From Nitriliruptorales bacterium (GTDB taxonomy: Bacteria > Actinomycetota > Nitriliruptoria > Euzebyales > Egibacteraceae): DNA of 9,174 bases. The notes under the pieces are model-generated. The model did no database searches. It was not told the origin of the DNA and saw only the letters and a program-made list of their open reading frames with translations. The translations under genes were made by a program, and so were the position numbers. Below, in pieces: positions 1 through 7,366 of this stretch. Position 1 is the first letter of the stretch. Every line of letters starts with the position of its first letter. The stretch lies in NCBI GenBank assembly GCA_007126835.1, contig SLAO01000026.1:1-9174 (forward strand), in the 5' to 3' direction.

Positions 1-60
1 CCGCCGTCGTGCTCGCCGCCGTCGTGCTGGCCGCCGCCGCGCTGACCGCCGTCGTGCTCG
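1..60 (+). repeat. 15-bp tandem repeat, four units, inside the signal/anchor segment
   Basis: Units at 1-15, 16-30, 31-45 and 46-60 all begin CCGCC. Units 1 and 4 are identical (ccgccgtcgtgctcg), unit 2 differs at one base, and unit 3 is diverged. Read in frame they give AVVLA, AVVLA, AAALT, AVVLA. The array may extend left of the window. Confidence 0.75.
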
Positions 61-2018
61 CCGCGGCTTCCTCCACTGCGGCAGCGACGTCCGCCCCCGA
101 CGCGCCAGAGGCCGCCGTGCCCCGGCTCGAGGTCCACTCGGTGGAGGGGGTCGTGGGCCACCGGATCCGCGCGGAGGTCACCGCCCGCGCGCCGCGCCAC
201 GCGACCACGGCCGAGGTCGACGTCCGGCTGGCGGTGCATCCCCGCACCCGCAGCCGCTTCGCCCTGCAGTCCGCCCTGGACGACGGACCGTCGTCCCAGC
301 CGATCGGCGCTGCGACGGTGGGGCTGCCCACGCTGCCCGCGGGTGAGACCGCGTCGGCGTCGTTCGACATCGACATCGCCGACGTCGGCCTGACCGACGC
401 TGCCGACGGGGTCTACCCCGTCACCATCGCTCTCGCAGGAGCCGGCGGCCGCGACCAGGTCACCACCTCGGCCGTGGTGGTCGCCGATTCGGTCGAGCAA
501 CCGCTGCGCCTGTCGGTTGTCCTGGCAGCGGATGGCCCGCTGACCTGGGACGAAGCCGGGCGGCCCGACGATGAGGCCGTCAGCTTGGTCGTCGGGCGCC
601 TCCAACGCACCGGGCAGGCACTCGGGGCCCTCGGCGTGCCCGCAACGCTGGCCGTGGACGGCCGCGCGTTGGCCGACGCCGCCGAAAGCGAGCCGGCGAT
701 CGCGGAGGCGCTGACTGGCGCCGACGACGTCGCGTACGTCGCACGTCCCTACGGCAACGCCGACTTGGTGGCCCTGCGCCGGGCCGGCCACGCCGACGAG
801 GTGACCCGCCTGGTCGACGCCGGCCGCACCGTGGCCAGCACCTACCTGGGCGGCGACGTCGACGCGTCGATCGTCGTTCCGGCCGCGCCTCTCGACCTGG
901 AGACGGCGCGGCTGATCAGCGCGTCGGAGGCCAGCGCAGCCCTGCTCCACGAGGACGACCTCGGCCTCGACGCCGACCGGGAGCTACCCCGCACACCCGA
1001 CGCGATCCGAGCGACGCCGGGCACCGGGCAGCTCCGGGCGGTGGTGCCCGACCGATGGCTGACTCAACGGCTCGAACGCGACACGCGGGATTCCCCGGCG
1101 ATGGTCGCGCAGCGTTGGCTGGCCGAGACCGCCGCGGTGTACTTCGAACGGCCGGGGGTCGAGGACCGCGGCCTGGTCGTCGCTCCGTCGGCGTTTCCCG
1201 CGCCGACGGCCGAATCGGTGGGCCACCGGGTGAACCGCGCAAGCTGGCTGACCCCGGTCACGCTACCGGACCTGGTTCGAGACGTCCCGCCCGGCGGTGA
1301 CGTGGGGATGCCGTACCCGACCGAGGCCCGCGATGCCGAGCTGCCCGGTGACCACGTGGGGCGCGTGGCAGCCGCACGCGCGGACCTTGGGATGGTCGAC
1401 GACGTGCTCGCGGACGCCGGCGGCCGGACCGAAGAGCTGCGCCGTCAACTCGACGCCGCGCTGTCGGTGGATCTGCGCGGCCGCGCGGGCGCCTCATTGC
1501 GTCAGGTGCTGGTGTCCCACGTCCGCGGGGAGGTCTCCTCGCTGTCCGGCGCGGTGTCTATCACCCCCGGTCCGCCGATCACGCTGACCGGCATCGAAGG
1601 GGTCGTGCCGGTCACGTTGGCAAACGACGCGGACCAGCCGCTGCGAGTCCGGGTGCGCCTGGCCACCACCCGCTACGACGTCGAGGACGCCGACGGGCGC
1701 GTCGTCGAGTTGCCCCCCGACGAGGTGGTCACCGAGACCTTCGCCGTCGAGTCGCGCGCACCGGGGGGCACGTACCCCGTCAGCGTCGAGGTCGCCGACC
1801 CCGGCGACCGCACGGTCATGGCCGCCGGGCAGGTCCTCGTGCGCTCCACCGCGGTCAGCATCACCGCCGTGGTCGTGACCGTGGCCGCCGGCCTGCTCCT
1901 CGTGGCCTGGGTAACCCGGGACATGCTGCGAGGCGGAGCCCGGGTCCGCAGGCAGGGTGCGAGCCTGGCAACCACGTCGGCGACGAGGCCCGCTCACGGT
2001 GACGAGGCCCGTTCGTGA
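1..2018 (+). CDS. DUF6049-like secreted membrane-anchored protein (Rv3909 type), 5' end cut off
   Basis: The frame is open to the left edge. The first possible start inside the window is GTG at 9 (669 residues), but the hydrophobic stretch begins at once without the usual positively charged n-region, so the true start is probably upstream. Seen: an Ala/Val/Leu-rich signal or anchor segment (about residues 1-25 from GTG 9), an Ala/Pro-rich linker, a beta-rich domain (about 38-160), a mixed alpha/beta middle with the pattern ARPYGNADLVALRRAG, a second beta-rich Ig-like domain (about 510-612, containing ITLTGIEGVVPVTLAN), and a transmembrane helix at about 617-635 followed by a basic cytoplasmic tail. 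The middle pattern and the ITLT...VPVTLAN pattern fit DUF6049, whose member in M. tuberculosis also lies just before the murJ homologue. Its biochemical role is not established; an envelope function linked to MurJ is inferred from position. The stop overlaps the murJ start by 4 bp (GTGA). Confidence 0.75.
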   Translation, partial: AVVLAAVVLAAAALTAVVLAAASSTAAATSAPDAPEAAVPRLEVHSVEGVVGHRIRAEVTARAPRHATTAEVDVRLAVHPRTRSRFALQSALDDGPSSQPIGAATVGLPTLPAGETASASFDIDIADVGLTDAADGVYPVTIALAGAGGRDQVTTSAVVVADSVEQPLRLSVVLAADGPLTWDEAGRPDDEAVSLVVGRLQRTGQALGALGVPATLAVDGRALADAAESEPAIAEALTGADDVAYVARPYGNADLVALRRAGHADEVTRLVDAGRTVASTYLGGDVDASIVVPAAPLDLETARLISASEASAALLHEDDLGLDADRELPRTPDAIRATPGTGQLRAVVPDRWLTQRLERDTRDSPAMVAQRWLAETAAVYFERPGVEDRGLVVAPSAFPAPTAESVGHRVNRASWLTPVTLPDLVRDVPPGGDVGMPYPTEARDAELPGDHVGRVAAARADLGMVDDVLADAGGRTEELRRQLDAALSVDLRGRAGASLRQVLVSHVRGEVSSLSGAVSITPGPPITLTGIEGVVPVTLANDADQPLRVRVRLATTRYDVEDADGRVVELPPDEVVTETFAVESRAPGGTYPVSVEVADPGDRTVMAAGQVLVRSTAVSITAVVVTVAAGLLLVAWVTRDMLRGGARVRRQGASLATTSATRPAHGDEARS

Positions 2019-3670
2019 GCCGGCGTGGTTCCTCGCTGGTGGCCGCCGGCATCCTGCTGTCGCGTATCGCCGGGTTCGTCCGGCTTCGTGCGATGGGGCA
2101 CTTCTTTGCCACCGGGGGTGTCGTCGACGCGTTCAGCGCCGCGTTCCGGATCCCCAACCTCCTGCAGAACCTCCTCGGCGAAGGGGTCCTGTCGGCCTCG
2201 TTCATCCCCGTCTACAGCCGGCTGCTGTCGGAGGGGCGGGAGGAGGAAGCCGGACGCGTCGCGGGGGCCATCGCGGGTCTGCTGGCGGTCGTCGCTGCCG
2301 GGTTGACCCTCGTGGGAGTCCTGCTGGCCGGGCCGTTGACGGCGTTGATCGCCCCAGGATTCACCGGTGATCGCTACGACCTGACCGTGACGCTGATGCG
2401 CATCTTGTTTCCCGGGATCGGCGTGCTGGTCCTGTCCGCGTGGTGCCTGGGGGTGCTCAACAGCCATCGGCGCTTCTTTTTGTCCTACGTCGCCCCGGTG
2501 CTGTGGAACGGCGCGCAGGTCGCGGTCCTCGTCGGGTTCGGCCTCGCCGGGCTGTCGCCCACGTCGCTCGTGATCGCGCTGGCCTGGGGGGCGTTGGCCG
2601 GTAGCGTGCTCCAGCTGGCGGTCCAGGTGCCGTCGGTGGTACGCCTGCTCGGCGGCGTGCGCCCCACTCTCGACGTGAGTCTGGACGGCGTCCGGCGCGT
2701 GCTGCGGGCGTTCGGGCCGGTCGTGGCCGGCCGCGGCGTGGTCCAGCTCATGACGTTCGTGGAACTCGCGCTCGCCAGCCTTTTGGCCCTCGGCGCGGTC
2801 GCGGCGCTGCACTACGCGCAACCGCTGTACCTGCTGCCCATCAGCTTGTTTGGCATGTCGGTGGCCGCCGCGGAGCTCCCCGAGCTGTCCAGCCTGTCGC
2901 CCGACGACCAGTCGACGGTAGGCGAGCGCCTCGAGGCGGGTCTGGCGCGCATCGCCTTCTTCGTCGTGCCCACCACCCTGGCGTTCATGCTCCTCGGGGA
3001 GGTCGTGGTCGGAGCCGTCTACCAAAGCGGAGCCTTCGGGGGGCTCGACGCGCGCCTGGTCTGGCTGGTGCTGGCGGCGTTCAGCGTCGGCCTGCTGTCG
3101 ACCACCTCGGCGCGGTTGCTGCAGTCGTCGCTGTACGCCACGGGCAACACGCGCGTGCCGGCGCAGATCGCCGCGATGCGCGTGCTCGTCGCCGCGGGGG
3201 TCGGCGTGGTGCTGATGCTCCAGCTCGACCAGTTCGCCCTGACCGACGCCGGCGGCGTCGAGCTCGTCGGCGACCTTCCGGCGTTCGCCCCGCTGGCCGC
3301 TGAGCTGCGGGAGCAGGAGGGCATGTACCGGCTCGGCGCGGTCGGGCTTGCGCTGGCCGCCGGGCTGTCGTCATGGGTCGAGTTCGGGTTGCTGCGCCGT
3401 GCGGTGCGTCGCCGAAGCGGCGTGGCACCCTCGCTCGGTGGCGGCACGTTGCTGCGCGTCCTGGCCGCTTCGGTCGTCGCCGTGGGCGTGGGATGGGCGC
3501 TGCGGCTGGTGACGTTCGACCTGCCCCCGCTGGCCGAGGCTCCCGCGGTCCTGGTCCCGGCCGGCCTGGCCTACGTCACGGTCGCGCGCGCACTCGGGCT
3601 ACGGCAGCTGCCGTCGGTCCGGGGACTTCTGCGCAGAGGGCCTTCAGCATCCGGTCAGACCGACCGATGA
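2015..3670 (+). CDS. murJ: MurJ-family lipid II flippase (MviN)
   Basis: MurJ moves the peptidoglycan precursor lipid II from the inner to the outer face of the cytoplasmic membrane. The 551-residue product is hydrophobic throughout and fits the 14-helix MOP-superfamily fold. The N-terminus carries the family signature: SRIAGFVR (R17, R23), VDAFSAAFRIPNLL (D38, R45) and GEGVLSASFIPVY (55-67). A later segment, ISLFGMSVAAAELPELS, is also characteristic. R17, R23 and D38 correspond to R18, R24 and D39 of E. coli MurJ. However, the positions matching E. coli R52/R53 are Q51/N52, and those matching R270/E273 are P270/L273. Start: GTG at 2015 overlapping the upstream stop as GTGA, with a weak purine-rich site GACGAGG at 2001-2007, which suggests translational coupling. 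Unlike mycobacterial Rv3910 there is no kinase domain after the transporter; the protein ends soon after the last helix in a short basic tail. Confidence 0.93.
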   Translation: MSRRGSSLVAAGILLSRIAGFVRLRAMGHFFATGGVVDAFSAAFRIPNLLQNLLGEGVLSASFIPVYSRLLSEGREEEAGRVAGAIAGLLAVVAAGLTLVGVLLAGPLTALIAPGFTGDRYDLTVTLMRILFPGIGVLVLSAWCLGVLNSHRRFFLSYVAPVLWNGAQVAVLVGFGLAGLSPTSLVIALAWGALAGSVLQLAVQVPSVVRLLGGVRPTLDVSLDGVRRVLRAFGPVVAGRGVVQLMTFVELALASLLALGAVAALHYAQPLYLLPISLFGMSVAAAELPELSSLSPDDQSTVGERLEAGLARIAFFVVPTTLAFMLLGEVVVGAVYQSGAFGGLDARLVWLVLAAFSVGLLSTTSARLLQSSLYATGNTRVPAQIAAMRVLVAAGVGVVLMLQLDQFALTDAGGVELVGDLPAFAPLAAELREQEGMYRLGAVGLALAAGLSSWVEFGLLRRAVRRRSGVAPSLGGGTLLRVLAASVVAVGVGWALRLVTFDLPPLAEAPAVLVPAGLAYVTVARALGLRQLPSVRGLLRRGPSASGQTDR

Positions 3671-3710
3671 TGCCGAGTAAGGACTAGTTCGGACGGGTGG
3701 GAGGCGACGC

Positions 3711-4085
3711 ATGGGGGAGCGAGGCGACATCATCCTCGATGGGCTGCTGCGCACCATCGCGGGTCTGCTGCTGATCGCACTGGTCGCGTTTGAGGTCGGC
3801 GCGGTCGTCGTCAATGAGGTGCAACTCGACGGCGCTGCGCAACGTGCCGCTCGGGAGGGCGCCCGTGCCCTCGACGGTCCCGCCAGCGTCGGAGCGGTCG
3901 AGGCCGCCGCAGACCGTGCCGCCGCGGCGACCAACGGTGCGATTGTCCGCGACGTCGTCATCGACGACGACCGGGTGGCTGTGACCGTCTCACGCGAGGC
4001 CCCCGTGCTGGTGTCGGACCGGATCCCCCCACTGCGGGACCGGCTGCTGGGCACAGCCACGGCCCGCGCGCGCAAACCCCGGTGA
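3711..4085 (+). CDS. small single-pass membrane protein, TadE-like architecture
   Basis: The 124-residue product is not recognised with certainty. A short charged N-terminus (MGERGD) precedes one transmembrane helix at about residues 13-35. Next comes VQLDGAAQRAAREGARAL, then an Ala-rich helical stretch, then a short beta-rich part with VAVTVSREAPVLV and a C-terminus ending in GTATARARKPR. A single N-terminal helix, an AAREGARA segment and a TATARAR-type end are the build of TadE/TadG-like pseudopilin proteins, but the usual acidic start of that helix is only partly matched, so the family call is inference. The start is supported by a good ribosome binding site, GGGAGG at 3699-3704, six bases before the ATG. 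It lies 40 bp after murJ and 52 bp before the kinase, all on one strand, so cotranscription is likely. No other pilus gene is in view. Confidence 0.6.
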   Translation: MGERGDIILDGLLRTIAGLLLIALVAFEVGAVVVNEVQLDGAAQRAAREGARALDGPASVGAVEAAADRAAAATNGAIVRDVVIDDDRVAVTVSREAPVLVSDRIPPLRDRLLGTATARARKPR

Positions 4086-4101
4086 GCGCGGACCCCTCGA
4101 C

Positions 4102-4107
4102 TACACT
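4102..4107 (+). promoter_or_regulatory. possible -10 element upstream of the kinase gene
   Basis: TACACT fits the TANNNT form of actinobacterial housekeeping -10 boxes and lies 30 bp before the kinase ATG. No convincing -35 hexamer stands 16-18 bp upstream, so this is a weak call. If real, it would give the kinase-sigma-anti-sigma genes their own transcript. Confidence 0.25.
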
Positions 4108-4137
4108 CGGAGGGACCGCCCCCGTCAGCAGGTAGAG

Positions 4138-5733
4138 ATGACTCAGGACGACCAGCGCGTGCCCGCTCCCGCGGAGGCCGCGCCCCCCCAACGTGTCCTC
4201 GGCGGGCGATACCTCCTCGAGGAGCGCATCGCCTCGGGCGGCATGGCCACCGTGTGGCGTGCCCACGATGAGACACTGGCCCGCACGGTGGCGGTCAAGC
4301 TGCTACACGAGCATCTCACCGCCGACGAGGCGCTGCGGGAGCGCTTTCGGCGCGAGGCGGTCGCGGCCGCAAAGCTCGGCCACCCTGGCATCGTCGGCAT
4401 CTATGACACGGGCGCGCGGGCGGATCACACCTACCTCGTCATGGAGTACGTCGACGGAGAGACCCTGCGCGACCTCCTGGCCGAGCGTGGCCGGCTCGAC
4501 GTCGAGACCGCCGCGGCCATCGGAGTGCAGGTGGCCGACGCGTTGGGTTATGCCCACGCACGAGGGCTGGTTCACCGCGACGTGAAACCGGCGAACATCC
4601 TCGTGGGTCGAGACGGCAGCGTGAAGATCGCCGACTTCGGCATCGCCAAAGTTGCCGAGTCCGCCCGCGACCTCACCCAGACCGGCACGGTGCTCGGAAC
4701 AGCGGCCTACGTGTCGCCTGAGCAGGTGCGTGGGGACCCCGTTGACGGCCGAGCGGACCAGTACGGCCTGGCGTGCGTGCTGTACGAGGCCCTCACGGGC
4801 CGCCGGCCGTTCGAAGCTGAGGCGCCGATGGCGATGGCCGCCCAGCGCCTGACCGAGGACCCGCTGCCACTGCGCGCGGTTCGGCCGGATGTTCCGAAGG
4901 GTCTCGACGACGTGATCATGCGGGGCCTGGTGCGCGACGCCGACGGGCGGTACGACGACGTCAGGGACCTCGGCAGCGCGCTGGGACCGTGGGCATCGGC
5001 CACCCCGGCGATCCTCGTCGCCCCACCCGATGACGAGGAAACCGCGGAGCTGGCTGCCGACGCCGCGGTGGACGAACGCCCCGCGAGGTCGTTCCTGCGC
5101 TCGGAAGGCACCTGGCTCGCCCCGGTCATCGCCTTGCTGGTCGTTGCCGCCACGCTGATCGGCGTGGGGTTGGCCACCGGGGTCCTGGAATCCGATCGTG
5201 TGCCCAGCCTGACGGCCTCGGACCAGGGCCAGGTTGAGCCTGGCGCTGACCCCCTCGCCGACCCCGTCGTCCTCGAGGTCGAAGGCATCGAGGCGTTCGA
5301 CCCGGTCGAGGTCGACGGCTACGCCGGCGGAGACGCCGCCGAGAACGACCAACAGCTGCCGTACATGGTCGACGGTGACCCAGACACCGCCTGGCAGACC
5401 GAGCGCTACGAGGACGTCGACTTCGGCAACCTCAAGCCGGGGGTGGGCGCCATCCTCGACCTGGGAGCCCCGCACGAGCTGGTCAGCGCCACGGTGCAGA
5501 CCCAGACCCCGGGGATCAGCTACGAGCTTCGCGTCGCCGACGCGCCGCACACCGACGCCGACGAGTGGACCGTCGCCGGGGAGATCACCGACGCCGCGGA
5601 AAGCGAGGACGTGACCCTGCGCGCCGCCTCTGGCCGCTACGTGCTGGTCTACATCGTGCCGCCTCTGGCCGAGATCGAGGGAGGAGCGCGGGCGACGATC
5701 TCCGACGTCGAGCTGCAGGGCGAGCCGGAATGA
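4138..5733 (+). CDS. transmembrane Ser/Thr protein kinase with MviN-like extracytoplasmic domain
   Basis: A PknB-type receptor kinase of 531 residues. The kinase domain (about 25-285) has every catalytic element: glycine loop IASGGMATV (31-39), ATP-binding K54, helix-C E73, catalytic loop HRDVKPANIL with D148 and N153, DFG 166-168, and SPE 193-195. The activation segment has T180, T182, T184 and T188 as candidate autophosphorylation sites. An acidic juxtamembrane region (about 297-315) is followed by one transmembrane helix (about 326-350). Outside, about 385-530 forms a beta-rich domain with MVDGDPDTAWQTE (410-422) and FGNLKPGVG (429-437). This resembles the extracytoplasmic C-terminal domain of mycobacterial MviN, a discoidin/carbohydrate-binding-like fold. 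PASTA repeats, usual in PknB, are absent. ATG at 4138 has only a weak site (AGGTAG); GGAGGG at 4109-4114 is too far to serve it. The end overlaps the sigma gene by ATGA. Inferred role: sensing an envelope ligand and regulating peptidoglycan export. Confidence 0.9.
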   Translation: MTQDDQRVPAPAEAAPPQRVLGGRYLLEERIASGGMATVWRAHDETLARTVAVKLLHEHLTADEALRERFRREAVAAAKLGHPGIVGIYDTGARADHTYLVMEYVDGETLRDLLAERGRLDVETAAAIGVQVADALGYAHARGLVHRDVKPANILVGRDGSVKIADFGIAKVAESARDLTQTGTVLGTAAYVSPEQVRGDPVDGRADQYGLACVLYEALTGRRPFEAEAPMAMAAQRLTEDPLPLRAVRPDVPKGLDDVIMRGLVRDADGRYDDVRDLGSALGPWASATPAILVAPPDDEETAELAADAAVDERPARSFLRSEGTWLAPVIALLVVAATLIGVGLATGVLESDRVPSLTASDQGQVEPGADPLADPVVLEVEGIEAFDPVEVDGYAGGDAAENDQQLPYMVDGDPDTAWQTERYEDVDFGNLKPGVGAILDLGAPHELVSATVQTQTPGISYELRVADAPHTDADEWTVAGEITDAAESEDVTLRAASGRYVLVYIVPPLAEIEGGARATISDVELQGEPE

Positions 5734-6431
5734 GCGACGCGCCCGACGACGCCCAGCTCGTCCGAGCGGCGGCGGCCGGCGACCAGGAGGCGTTAAGCGA
5801 GCTCGTGGAGCGTCATACCCCCCGGGTGTACGGTATCTGCCTGCGGTACTTCCGCGATCCCGACGACGCTGAGGACGCCACACAGGAGACCTTCGTAGCG
5901 CTGCTGCGGCGTGCTTCGTCGTTCGAGGGCAGAGCGCAGTTCTCCACGTGGCTGTACCGAGTGGCGACCAACGCCTGCAACGACCTGGCCCGCAAGCGCA
6001 GCCGCCGGCCGCAGACCGTGCCGATCGAGGACCGCCACAGCAGCCCCGATCACACCATCGAGGACCTGCTGGCCGCCCGGGAGGTCAGCGACGATCTCCA
6101 CCGTGCCCTCGCGCAGCTCGACGAGGCGCAGCGGCGCGCGGTGGTCCTGCACGACGTCGGCGGCTGGCCGTTGGCCGAGATCGCCGAGAGCGAGGGCGTG
6201 GCCGTCGGTACCGTCAAGTCGCGGGTCCACCGCGGTCACGCCCGGCTGGCCACGCTGCTGGGCGACCTCCGCGCCCTGAGCTCCGACGGCGCCGCCGACA
6301 CCACCGAGCATCTCGGCTCCACTAGCCACCCCGGCTCGTCCGGAGACCCTGGCCAGCAGGCCACCTCGACGGACCGCACAATCGCGTCTGCGCGGGAACC
6401 TCTGCCGCCCGAACGACCTCCAACTACGTGA
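5730..6431 (+). CDS. sigM: ECF (group 4) RNA polymerase sigma factor, SigM position
   Basis: The 233-residue product directs RNA polymerase to stress promoters. Region 2 (about 20-90) contains DAEDATQETF (46-55) and the promoter-melting/-10 recognition part STWLYRVATNACNDLARK (72-89). Region 4 (about 118-174) contains the helix-turn-helix for the -35 element, PLAEIAESEGVAVGTVKSRVHRGHARL. Regions 1.1 and 3 are absent, as in ECF factors. ATG at 5730 overlaps the kinase stop as ATGA; the frame stays open further upstream inside the kinase gene, but that part is out-of-frame kinase sequence. The gene symbol rests on synteny with mycobacterial sigM (after the murJ homologue, before the anti-sigma and thioredoxin genes), not on sequence that separates SigM from other ECF groups. 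Odd: a C-terminal tail of about 58 residues (176-233), rich in Ser, Thr, Pro and Gly, beyond the usual end of region 4. Confidence 0.88.
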   Translation: MSDAPDDAQLVRAAAAGDQEALSELVERHTPRVYGICLRYFRDPDDAEDATQETFVALLRRASSFEGRAQFSTWLYRVATNACNDLARKRSRRPQTVPIEDRHSSPDHTIEDLLAAREVSDDLHRALAQLDEAQRRAVVLHDVGGWPLAEIAESEGVAVGTVKSRVHRGHARLATLLGDLRALSSDGAADTTEHLGSTSHPGSSGDPGQQATSTDRTIASAREPLPPERPPTT

Positions 6432-7363
6432 TGACCGACGACACCTGGCCCCCGCCCCCAGGCGACGACGCCGAGCTGTCGGCCTACCTCGCCGGCGACC
6501 TCGACGACCTCGCGGCTCGCCGCCTCGAAGCGCGCCTTGCCGAGGACCCCGCCCTCGCCGCTCGACTAGACCAGATCGCCGACATCCTCGCGGAACTGCG
6601 CGCAGTCGACACCGTCGAACCACCCGAAGGGCTGGCCGAGCGTGTCCAGACCCACGTCGCTCCGGTGACCATCCCCCCTGAGGCTCCCGCCTCGCCGCGC
6701 GGCGAGACCATCGCGCAGCAGCCTGCAGCCGCGACGCGCGGCCGGCGCTTCGTGCAGACGCCCCGGCGGCTCGGGGCGGTGGCTGCCGCGGTAGCCGCTG
6801 TCGCCCTGGTCGGTGGGATCACCCTGCTGACCAGCCCCGCGGGGGACGATGTCGCCGAGGAAGCCGAGGATCGCATGACAACCCTCGACGATGCGCAGGA
6901 AGAGGCTCCTGCGCCTGACGCCGACGAGGCCCCCGAGGCCGCCGGCGACGGCCCCCAAGGCGAGGAAGCACGCCCTGACGCCGAGAGCGGGGTCGCTGAG
7001 GACCTCGTTGACGACCCGCGCGACGACGTCGCGACCTCGAGCGCCGTCAGCGACGCGCAAGCGCTGCTCGGGACGCCGGCCGACGACGCGGACGCCGCCG
7101 CCGACGAGCAGTGGACGGTGCTGGCCGAGGGACCGCCGTTGCAGGATGGCTCAGATCCCAGCGCCTGCCGGTTGGACCTGCGCGACGACCCCGCCGACGT
7201 GGTCGTGCCTGTGGCAGTGGTCAGCGGCACGCTGGACGGCCGCGAGGTCGCCTCCTACCTCGTCGCTGCCGGCGCGGACGGTCCGCTGGAGCGGGTCGAG
7301 GTCGTCACGGTCGAGGCGTCTACCTGCCGGATCGTGGATCGCCGGTCCCTCGACGGACCGTAG
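6428..7363 (+). CDS. membrane anti-sigma factor lacking the zinc motif (RsmA position)
   Basis: It probably holds the preceding ECF sigma factor inactive at the membrane. The N-terminal part (about 13-60) reads ELSAYLAGDLDDLAARRLEARLAEDPALAARL, split by eye into the two helices of an anti-sigma domain, but the HxxxCxxC zinc ligands are absent and no Cys occurs before the membrane. A transmembrane helix spans about 115-134, after basic RRLG. Outside lies a very acidic, Ala/Asp/Glu-rich linker (about 138-225) and then a compact C-terminal domain (about 229-311) holding the only two cysteines, C247 and C300, which could form a disulfide. The start is GTG at 6428 (GTGA overlap with the sigma stop) or ATG at 6431 (TGATG overlap). 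Neither has a clear ribosome binding site, so translation is probably coupled. Position and topology match mycobacterial RsmA, but sequence recognition alone is weak. Confidence 0.75.
   Translation: MMTDDTWPPPPGDDAELSAYLAGDLDDLAARRLEARLAEDPALAARLDQIADILAELRAVDTVEPPEGLAERVQTHVAPVTIPPEAPASPRGETIAQQPAAATRGRRFVQTPRRLGAVAAAVAAVALVGGITLLTSPAGDDVAEEAEDRMTTLDDAQEEAPAPDADEAPEAAGDGPQGEEARPDAESGVAEDLVDDPRDDVATSSAVSDAQALLGTPADDADAAADEQWTVLAEGPPLQDGSDPSACRLDLRDDPADVVVPVAVVSGTLDGREVASYLVAAGADGPLERVEVVTVEASTCRIVDRRSLDGP
7343..7360 (+). terminator. possible hairpin at the end of the anti-sigma gene
   Basis: CGGTCC (7343-7348) and GGACCG (7355-7360) form a six-pair stem with a six-base loop just before the TAG stop. 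There is no T-run. Because the convergent genes are only 3 bp apart, any termination signal has to lie in coding sequence, and this is the nearest candidate. Confidence 0.25.
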
Positions 7364-7366
7364 CCG

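Noticed and set aside
1994..3025. Minus-strand open frame of 343 codons opposite murJ.
   Set aside because: The plus strand codes for a clear MurJ; the antisense translation is Gln/His/Arg-rich and featureless, a typical shadow frame.
5565..5729. Upstream extension of the sigma factor frame by 55 codons.
   Set aside because: This part lies inside the kinase outer domain, is Arg-rich nonsense, and the ATGA overlap at 5730 gives a natural start at the normal beginning of the sigma fold.
5727..5731. GGAAT at the sigma gene start, considered as a SigR-type -35.
   Set aside because: No GTT lies 18 bases downstream and the site is within coding sequence; the GGAAT at 5187 and 8882 fail in the same way.
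4303..5883. Long minus-strand open frame (526 codons) opposite the kinase gene.
   Set aside because: It mirrors the kinase coding sequence. In very GC-rich DNA antisense frames stay open by chance, and its translation is Arg/Gly/Val-rich without any recognisable fold.
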